Positions 56,742 to 64,000 of a stretch of 64,000 nucleotides of DNA are shown here, piece after piece (the first letter of the stretch is position 1; each line of letters opens with the position of its first letter). The translations under genes were made by a program, and so were the position numbers. The notes beneath the pieces are model-generated. The model ran no database searches and was not told the origin of the DNA. It saw nothing but the letters and a program-made list of their open reading frames with translations. The stretch comes from Chrysoporthe austroafricana (taxonomy: Eukaryota; Ascomycota; Sordariomycetes; Diaporthales; Cryphonectriaceae), in NCBI GenBank assembly GCA_001051155.2, contig JYIP02000005.1, positions 2,790,001 through 2,854,000 on the forward strand, given 5' to 3'.

Positions 56742-57530
56742 TCAGAGCATGTAGGCGAGTAGACCGAAAGCGGCGGCGGCGGCACCAGTACCGACCATCT
56801 GGACGCTGGTAGGGACAGCGCCGGCCGTGGAGGTCGAGGAGCTGGCAGCAGTCGAGGAGCTGGAGGCAGCGGTGGCGGAAGCAGTGCCAGAGGAAGCGGC
56901 AGAGCTGGTGGTAGACGAGGAACCGACGTCGGCAGCGTTCAGGGTACCGCAGTGGTCCTTGATGCCGGTGGTGCAGTTGGACTGGGCCTGCTGGTCGTTC
57001 TCGTACTCAACGATACAGTCGCTGTAGGCTTGCTCGCAGACGAACTAGAACGCGGCGGGTCAGCGGCGAGGGACAGGAAACGGGACAGTGGACGGGGCCA
57101 CAACTCACAGTGTCGATGGTCTCGGTGTAGTACTGCAGGCCGGGCTCGCTGCCGTTCTGGCAGGTGCAGTAGTAGTCGAGAGTGGTCTGTGCAGCAGGGT
57201 CAGCCAATGATGCGGCCCGGGCGGGTTGGACAAGGAGATGGTGGACCTACGTAGTCGCAGGAGTTGCCGATGGGGTCGTTGTCGCAGAGCTCATCGCAGG
57301 TGTTCTCCTGGGCTATGCACCAGTTGTCTGTGCGTCAAGAGTGAGCAAGTGATCATACGCCAGGAAGTGGGTAGGAGGCATGTTGGTTTCTGTGTGACGG
57401 GACGTGGTTCATCCTACTTACTTCGGTCGGTGGTGCTGATCTCAGTGACGTTGATGGTGAACTCGGTCGAGTTCTGGGCGACGACCATGGTGAGCGCAGA
57501 GAGCGCGGCGACGGCGGCGACGGAACGCAT
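56742..57530 (-). CDS. Secreted, probably GPI-anchored Cys-rich protein (DUF7707-type)
   Basis: Cell-surface or secreted protein of unknown function. Exons 57530-57422, 57327-57251, 57186-57109 and 57044-56742 give 188 residues. The signal peptide is MRSVAAVAALSALTMVVAQ, with cleavage probably after residue 18. The mature domain (~20-115) has eleven Cys in patterns CIAQENTCDELC, SCDY, YYCTCQNGSEP, FVCEQAYSDC, SNCTTG and HCGTL, typical of the fungal DUF7707 family (family name from memory), plus N-glycosylation sequons (NST, NVT, NGS, NCT). A Ser/Thr/Ala-rich linker follows, then a hydrophobic C-terminus (AAAAAFGLLAYML), as in GPI-anchored proteins. It has a long (~4 kb) gene-free upstream region. 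Confidence 0.82.
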
Positions 57531-60500
57531 TGTGACTGTGGATGGGGTGGGAAGGGTTATTAGAGTTGTTGTGTGTTTGGTATGCGTTGAACGGTAGGCC
57601 CGAAGATGAGACGGGTCGAGTGCCGATCCGTATGACTGCTTGATAAGTCGAGTTGTGGTTGGCGTTGTTGTATGGATGGACGAAGGCAGATGTTTGTTTG
57701 TCGTGGGGAAAAGAGGCGGGCGGTAGTTTTGTTGTCGTCCCCAAGAACGAGGCGAGCGGAGGGTCTCTTTCTGGAAGGAAGGTGCGGCAGGGCGCCCAGA
57801 AATTGAGGAGGAGGGCGGTAGTCAGGAATTTATCCCCCGAGGGCCAGCCTGCCCCAGTACACAACACACAACACACAGGACCAAGACAAGACAAGCAGAC
57901 CAAGGCCGGCCGGACAACAGAGGAGAATGGGCAGGAGCGGCGGGAAAGGTCACCGAAACCTCACGATAGCGGGTGGACGGGCTAGACAGGGGTCCCTGAG
58001 CAGAGTGCAGGGGTACTGGGTACAGGGGGCTGGGTGCTTGCCTCGCTGCAGGTGGGAAGCTACGGACGGGAGACCTGGGGATCGAAATTGATGCCTGTGA
58101 TTGGCCTGGTTCGGCACGCACGGCTCTGCAGCGTGGTGCATGGCCAGGGGAGCCCAGAGACTGCCGCTGGCCTGGCCTGCCAGGCCCAGGGTGGGGAGGA
58201 GGTCTCCATCATGATCCATGATGCTCCATCCGAGATCTCCCATGATGCCGACGACAGCAGCCATGCGCCTCTGGCACCTTCTGTGGGCGTCCCACACCGG
58301 TCATACCATGGTCAGTAGGAGCAGGATATCAGCATACCGGCAATAACAGGGTGGACAGGCACCCAGGGGAGGGGCTCCAAGGGGGTACGAATACTCAGTA
58401 ATGTGTACGTCCGTACAGCAGTAGTTGTACAGACGGGTGTGCAGCTGAGAGAGGGTGGTTGTGGTAGCATCTCGGGCAGAGGTGGAATGATGCCTTCTGT
58501 TTCATGTACGGATATCAATCCCATCTTGTTTTGTCCATCACCCAGGCGATTGCTATCCCCCTGTCGCCCTGTCACCCTCCCAAATTTGCCTACCTCTCTA
58601 TGCGGGACATTCCTAATCATCGTCCAGTACGTAGTATCATCGATGATAGGCGGCATGCCTGGATGGAGACGTAATCACCGAGCCATCGCGAGCGGTTTGC
58701 ACGAGCAGCAGGGCAGGGGGAAAGAAAAAAAAAAACAGAAAGGGCATGGGACAAACCCGGCGACAGGGGCCACACGGGCCATTCACTTATCGCTCGCGTC
58801 TCAGATGACACCAGGCATGGCGCGAGACGCTTCTCATTGATTGCATTTATCAGGACGGTCGACCCGGCCTGGGCTTGGCCTGGGGCTCAGCGCCTTGGCC
58901 TCTCCTCACAAGCCTCTTGGTCTGCGACATGCACGTTATACGAAATGCGCCCACCGCCGCCGCCGTCGCCGCCCGCATCTTGCGTGTCGTCTCCCCCCGA
59001 CACGAGGGGAACTTGCATGTCGACGCACCGATCCAACGAGGCGGGATTGCAAGCTAACACTAGCGGCAAACCGCGTACGTAGTAGTGTGGTGTGGTGGTG
59101 CATGGTACAGCTCACGTACCTGGGCAGGCTGGGCAGCATCCGCTCCACCCAGCCCAGCCCAGCCATCCATCCACGCGGTCGAGTCTCCTCGCCCCGGCCA
59201 CTGGAAAAAAACCGCCCGTCCTGCCGAGGCCGTTGGGAGACACATTCGATCGACAGCGCGACAGGGTAGGTACTGGGTACAAAGTATTGTGTACATCCGG
59301 AATGTATCCGACAGGGATCTGCACACACGGCTCTAACCGCACTCCGGTGACGGCCAGCTGTCTCTCCTCGGATTAGTGCCCGGGGCATCCACAGACCTAC
59401 AGCGTGCGCGAGATTTTCCGTTATTTTTTTCCTTATCGGAAAGAAAAACAGAAAAATTAAAGGGGGAGAGAGAGAGAGAGGCAAAAAAAAAAAAAAGGTA
59501 CGACGCCTAAGGTTACCCGGCAAGCTGACGAACCACACCCGGATTCGGCTGCATCCCGACTCCCGGGGCCACGGCAGAGTCTGCCGAGCATCTCGTCCTC
59601 GTCGTCGTCAGCGCGATCCACCATCGCTGCTACAGGGATACCGATGCTGTGGTGAATTGGGAAGCGTAGAAGCAGCGAGGACGCTCACATCTGCCCGATC
59701 TGTTGACTGCTGAGGTTGTGCTGCGGCGAACAATATTTAGCATATATCACATCCGGTATACCGACTACGCGGTTATCAACTGGGTACTCCCTTCTTAATG
59801 AGGGGGCCCGGGGGGTGATGCCCCTGTACGCCATTCCCTCCGGACATACAAAATGGCTCACCTCATGTACCAGCACCTTCTTTTCCGTGAAATCAATGTC
59901 TTCGACGACGTCTGCATCGTGATGGAGCCTGCCTCCCGACTACATGTCGCCTCTGGATCGGTCCCTCGTTTCCCGCCCCTCCGTGGAATGACCTCTTCGT
60001 ATCCGTCACTTCCTCGGGGCGGTGTGGCCGACAACACCAGCCGAAAAGAATACCAGTAGGACCGTGTGCGGATGGCCGCTGCGCTGAGTCCCTTTTCTAG
60101 TCTTCCTCCTTTCCGTCGTCCCATATGGCTGTGTTGTCTTATGCAAACACACAAAACAAATTGTCAGATAGCATTCCTTTTAAAGTGCTTATGCGCCCCA
60201 TCGACTCACAGGCTCGACATATGCTCGGGCGCCTCGTGTGACGAGGCAGCTCCCTTGCTCAACCAGTATACACAAGACGGCTCTGTCACCGGTGCCTTAC
60301 AAATTATGCACAAAGGCGGCGGCCCTGCTGCCTCTCTGTCACGGGCAGCGGGACCATGCCTCTCCCTCCGCACGCTCACTCGGCAGCATGATGATCAGTC
60401 GCTGACACCATGCGCCGGAGGCAATGCCCTCTGGCCCCAACTGAGCATCAAGAATCGGCTTATCCGTCTCGTCCTCGCCCCCGCTCTTCCCTTTCCCCTG

Positions 60501-61533
60501 CGCGGTTCCGATCTTCAGTCTTCTATGATATCACACGTCTCCCTACTGCAGATTCCCCAGCGGCGTGCCCGTCGAAGTCTACCAAGCTAGTGCGGTGCCA
60601 ATTCAGGGGAGAACATCCTCAGGGCGAATCATGACGGCCGTGTTGAGGGCTGTGAGAGGGAGCTCGGAGGACTAGCTACAGCCGCGGAAGGACCTTTGAC
60701 GTGCGTGTCGACAGAGCCGGCGGGAGAGATTTGGCCCTACATGAGGTCGCGCTTTGGAAGCGGGCCTAAATCCACGACGCGCTTAGCCAGGGGGGAGGGG
60801 GGCTAGCCGCGCAGGAGGTAGGTGCAGCACGATGTCAGCAGCCGACGAGACCCGTCGGTTGTACCAGCCAAGGTGACCGCCGCCTTCGATTCCTCGGCGT
60901 GAGTCTCTGTCGTGAGCCTTGCCTGTGGTGTCACCCTCAAATTTACTCTCACCGGGAGATGAGGACCTGAGTGTTCAGCACGGTCGGCCACTGGCAGGAA
61001 CACAAGTATAGACGAAGAGTTCAGAAGCACGGTCATGCTTTGACAACGGAGACTTAACAACCTGTGGGCACTCGGCTACTTCAGATCTTCAAATGGTCCA
61101 GGCATCTGCTTAGCAGAGCCCTCTCCTGTGTCTGTCCATCTGGAAACTTCAACGGCCCGATGTTGCGCCCTCTAGCTACTCAACCACTTCTGCTAAGACA
61201 CATGAACGAGCAGAACAAATTGCATTAGCTATTCTCCGAAGTCTACGAAAACCAGCGAAGCCAGTGAGTATCGCATCCTCGGGACTAGCCTAATAACCGG
61301 CCCTATTTCTGTCTCTCTAGCCCATAGTGCTCAAATAATGTACAAGTCTGTTCCATACCTTGCTCCATACCCAGGGTGTTCGCATATCTTCTGCTGATCT
61401 TTGAAATTGCAGAGCCAAGGGAGATAGCCTGTGTGATATGGAAGTGGGATGAGGCAACACTCCGTCGACAATGGCCTTGTCGGTAATGGTCGCGCCCAAC
61501 ATCAAGCCAATCTAGTGAACCTCATGAACGCCA
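57531..61533. other. 4.0 kb stretch without recognised genes
   Basis: Upstream of the DUF7707-type gene and downstream of the right-edge KH-like gene. The longest frames (200 codons minus at 58936-59538; 174 plus at 60066-60590) are low-complexity or unlike any family and overlap antisense frames. The stretch holds A runs (~58727-58736, ~59484-59497), a GA microsatellite (~59466-59480) and an 8-bp-stem GC hairpin (~58172-58190). It may be a long promoter with an unannotated leader exon; nothing else is supported. Confidence 0.45.
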
Positions 61534-63975
61534 CTAAAATGAGTAATCCATGCCGACACCTTGAGATCGCTCCTTCGTCTGTTGCCGTCTTGGCTGTAGC
61601 CTCTCCTCAATCCCGTTGTCGCAATCGACACCCACGCCGTTGATTCTCTTCACCATGTCGGCGGTTTGGTGGTAGAGGTCTGCGAACACGCCCTCCTCTT
61701 CGAGCTGATCTACGGTCCATCGTGCCTCGTCACCTGGAACCAAACTCTCGTTCTGCTTCAAGACCTCTTCAAGACGAACTGAAGAGATCGAGGCTTCGTA
61801 CCACTGTGAAATCAAGCCTGGCTCGTGGTCGTCGCCTGTAGGGTAGTTCACCTTACAATATTTTCTCTGGTTGTCTTTGAGCTTTGTGTTCAACACGCGG
61901 GTGATATCTAGAAACATCTTTCCGTTCTCGTGTTGAAGGCGGCAGACCTGCCGAACCCTGGCTTTGGTGATAACGATAGGCGTGCGCTGATCTGCAACCG
62001 GAGCCTCGTTGAACGTGTGTTGAAATTCCAGCTCCGGTAAGGCGACCTTGAGACTCGAGACCAGTGCTTGAGCGAATGCTGTCCAATGCGCGTTGGACTC
62101 GAGGAAGTGATCTCGTGAGAACCGCGCCTTGAAGTCCCAGTTTTGAGCGAGACAGTGGACGAAAACCTCACCGCACGTATTGTTCCATTCGCGTACGTTC
62201 CAGGTGTAGTCTTCGGCATTGACCTCGATGACCCTAGCCGCTTCCCCCTGCTCAGGCGTTTCGTCGCCTTGGTCAATCGAGCCTATGAAGTGAAAATCGA
62301 GGAAGGTGCTCCTGGATATCGATTTCCACATGTTCTTGCTTGTCCCCAATATCTTCATGGAACAGAGAAAATCGACATCTCCTCCCCAGTACGAAAGCGC
62401 TCTCGTGAAGAAGTAAGGCTGACAATCCAGCTGACTGCGGAGTTCATCAACATTCCATCCTTCAGCTTGCTCGTTCTCTGTATTCCGCGCCTGGCCGCTG
62501 CGCGGCACCTTTCGCATGTAAAATCTGCCAATCTCAGCATTCAGGCTGATCACACCGGACTTCCGCTTCAGAGGCCGCATAATCTGTTTGACAGAAGTGA
62601 TGAATCGTCCCATCTCTCCGTCCAGCGCAGCCGCTGTGCCAACATGCTCGGATGTTGCAAACTGGGGGAGGAAGTCGGGCTTCCACACAGAAATGGTCCG
62701 TCTCGATGGCTGCAATGCTCGCTGTAGGTTCGAGTTGGGGTCCTGAAGAGCATCATCAGGCTGGTCGAGTAGCGAAGGCTCTAGGGTAGTCTTCAGAGCT
62801 GGTATACGCGTGTCGAGAGAAATTGGGGCATCATCTTCGTCTTCGAAGGTGACAAGAGAAATCGGATCATTCCTTTCGTCTTGAAAGTCCACAAGTGAGA
62901 CCGGAGCCTCATCATCGATGTCGATAAGAGGAATAGGAGCATCTTCGTCGAGATAATCATGAATCGAAGGATGATTTCGCTTGGCTCCATGAACTTCAAC
63001 GGCACCCGAATTCAAAGGAATTGGGCTGTTGGATGTAACAGTGCCAAGAGTTATTGCTTGTGCACTCGGTGTAGGGACATCGTCGAGCCAGTTGTTCACA
63101 CTATCGGGCTCTTGATGCCGAGTGGGAAGACGCGTGGCGATCTTCAGGCCCTCAAAGAGCCGGGCCTGACGTCGAGGTTGTCGCCCGTTGAAAACGTTCC
63201 CTGCTCTAGGCCCAAACAATGACCACAGCTGGTTCGGACTTGTCGTTCTGTATGGATCGTCTTGGCAAACCCGAAGGCAGCATACAGTACCGGAGAAGTA
63301 CTTGTCGAGAAGTCCGAAGGACCAAAAATCGAGAATCGTCGAACGCCTTATCTGGGGATCAATCGCCATGATGTCCCGGATGTCCACTCTCCAGCGACAG
63401 TCCGACTCAGCAAAGAAGACATGAGAAACAGACTTGACTTCGTTGTTGAGGTAATCTTGCAACAGCGTAGTCAATCTGGCCTTGACTAGGTCTGCCGTGT
63501 GATTAGACGAGGCCCCGATGAAGATGACTTTCTGGCCGTGATCGAACACCATCGCAACGCCAGATGCCTTCTCAATTGCTCTCTGTTCCGGCTCTGAGAC
63601 GAAGAGAGTCTGGAACACCTGAGAGCTTGCCTGGAGGTCTTGCCAGGCGACGACACAGGAAAACTTGCCGAGTCCATCTGGGACGTCTAATGACATGTAT
63701 CTGCTATCTTCACGAGCGCTTACGGCACAACCGGGATCGGCAAGTGGCTGGCTGGAACCCGGTGGCATGACGAAAGGATGGTCGTAACGCGACAGTACTC
63801 CATCAAGGCCCGAGGTCTGCTCAGTTTTGATGTCGGCCTCAATCTGGTTTTGGAGGCTTCGAAATCTTCTCTGAACGAGAGCCCGGTCATTCTTGTGACA
63901 ACGAACTGTAAAATAGCCGGAGCTCTCATCATAAGAGTATGTAGCAGTGGTCTTCCGTAGGTTAGCTGCTGGAGA
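61534..63975 (-). CDS. KH-like fungal protein (DUF7905-type, tentative), 5' partial
   Basis: Function unknown; possibly RNA-binding. The frame is open from an acceptor-like CAATTAG at 63976-63982, preceded by an in-frame stop. Coding probably continues from an exon beyond the right edge; the first in-frame Met is at 63768. The 813 visible codons include the segment SYDESSGYFTVRCHKND, then a KH-like helix-strand-strand-helix (EQRAIEKASGVAMVFDHG, KVIFIGASSN). A disordered acidic region carries three related repeats ending in PISL/PVSL (DDEAPVSLVDFQDE, NDPISLVTFEDE, DDAPISLDTR). A C-terminal alpha/beta half follows (GVISLNAEIGRFYMRKV, YTWNVREWNNTCGEVFVHC, ARVRQVCRLQHENGKMFLDI). The order of elements parallels the 32891-34746 protein. 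The C-terminus is basic/Gln-rich. Confidence 0.68.
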   Translation of the reverse strand, partial: SPAANLRKTTATYSYDESSGYFTVRCHKNDRALVQRRFRSLQNQIEADIKTEQTSGLDGVLSRYDHPFVMPPGSSQPLADPGCAVSAREDSRYMSLDVPDGLGKFSCVVAWQDLQASSQVFQTLFVSEPEQRAIEKASGVAMVFDHGQKVIFIGASSNHTADLVKARLTTLLQDYLNNEVKSVSHVFFAESDCRWRVDIRDIMAIDPQIRRSTILDFWSFGLLDKYFSGTVCCLRVCQDDPYRTTSPNQLWSLFGPRAGNVFNGRQPRRQARLFEGLKIATRLPTRHQEPDSVNNWLDDVPTPSAQAITLGTVTSNSPIPLNSGAVEVHGAKRNHPSIHDYLDEDAPIPLIDIDDEAPVSLVDFQDERNDPISLVTFEDEDDAPISLDTRIPALKTTLEPSLLDQPDDALQDPNSNLQRALQPSRRTISVWKPDFLPQFATSEHVGTAAALDGEMGRFITSVKQIMRPLKRKSGVISLNAEIGRFYMRKVPRSGQARNTENEQAEGWNVDELRSQLDCQPYFFTRALSYWGGDVDFLCSMKILGTSKNMWKSISRSTFLDFHFIGSIDQGDETPEQGEAARVIEVNAEDYTWNVREWNNTCGEVFVHCLAQNWDFKARFSRDHFLESNAHWTAFAQALVSSLKVALPELEFQHTFNEAPVADQRTPIVITKARVRQVCRLQHENGKMFLDITRVLNTKLKDNQRKYCKVNYPTGDDHEPGLISQWYEASISSVRLEEVLKQNESLVPGDEARWTVDQLEEEGVFADLYHQTADMVKRINGVGVDCDNGIEERLQPRRQQTKERSQGVGMDYSF

Positions 63976-64000
63976 CTAATTGAGGAAGTGTACAAAAGCA

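Noticed and set aside
58936..59538. 200-codon minus-strand frame starting with a Phe/Leu-rich segment
   Set aside because: The hydrophobic start is a translation of A-rich and GA-repeat DNA; the rest is Arg-rich without domain.
60066..60590. 174-codon plus-strand frame
   Set aside because: No conserved pattern; lies in low-complexity intergenic DNA.
1..64000. CRISPR array, bacterial operon or phage element
   Set aside because: No regularly spaced repeats; all genes are spliced eukaryotic genes.

Overview
This window is nuclear DNA of a filamentous ascomycete (Pezizomycotina; codon use and gene content suggest a Sordariomycete, but that placement is an inference). Its genes carry short introns of about 45-170 bp (longest 424 bp) with GT..AG ends and CTRAC/CTAAC-like branch points. 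The recognisable proteins are eukaryotic core proteins plus fungus-only families (DUF8035, DUF7707, and probably a KH/DUF7905-type pair). I rebuilt exon structures by hand and checked that each spliced length keeps the reading frame. No rRNA, tRNA, transposon, CRISPR array or bacterial-type operon could be supported.

Layout. 0-9.4 kb: 3' part of NUP84, a mitochondrial prolyl-tRNA synthetase, MAK21/NOC1, and an unrecognised 148-residue protein. 10.6-15 kb: a hotdog-fold thioesterase, APS kinase (MET14) and V-ATPase subunit C (VMA5). 16.3-22.4 kb: a long AT-hook/Gln-rich protein and an F-box protein. 22.4-29 kb: a 6.6 kb stretch without convincing genes but with simple repeats and long G/C runs. 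29-32.5 kb: a conserved-looking hypothetical protein, VPS37 (ESCRT-I) and prefoldin subunit 5. 32.9-40 kb: a KH-like protein, ORC1 and PRP46. 41-47.4 kb: NAS6/gankyrin, a TMF1/SGM1-like Golgi coiled-coil protein and alkaline ceramidase. 48.6-57.5 kb: prefoldin subunit 1, a DUF8035 protein, alpha-tubulin and a secreted DUF7707-type protein. 57.5-61.5 kb: a second gene-poor stretch. 61.5-64 kb: a second KH-like protein that runs off the right edge.

How the genes relate. Most neighbours alternate head-to-head and tail-to-tail. Tight divergent pairs probably share promoters (AIM10-type ProRS/MAK21, VPS37/PFD5), and some convergent pairs lie very close (ORC1/PRP46, 69 bp). Functional themes recur: translation and ribosome assembly (ProRS, MAK21), chaperoning of tubulin (PFD5, PFD1 and a tubulin substrate in one window), membrane traffic and vacuole (VPS37, VMA5, TMF) and DNA replication (ORC1). 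I see no dedicated pathway cluster.

Most worth checking: a NAS6 intron whose donor reads GGAAGT instead of GTAAGT and which stays open in frame if retained; two KH-like proteins in one window with matching architecture; tandem ACGCG boxes before ORC1; and repeat-rich gene-free DNA at 22-29 kb.
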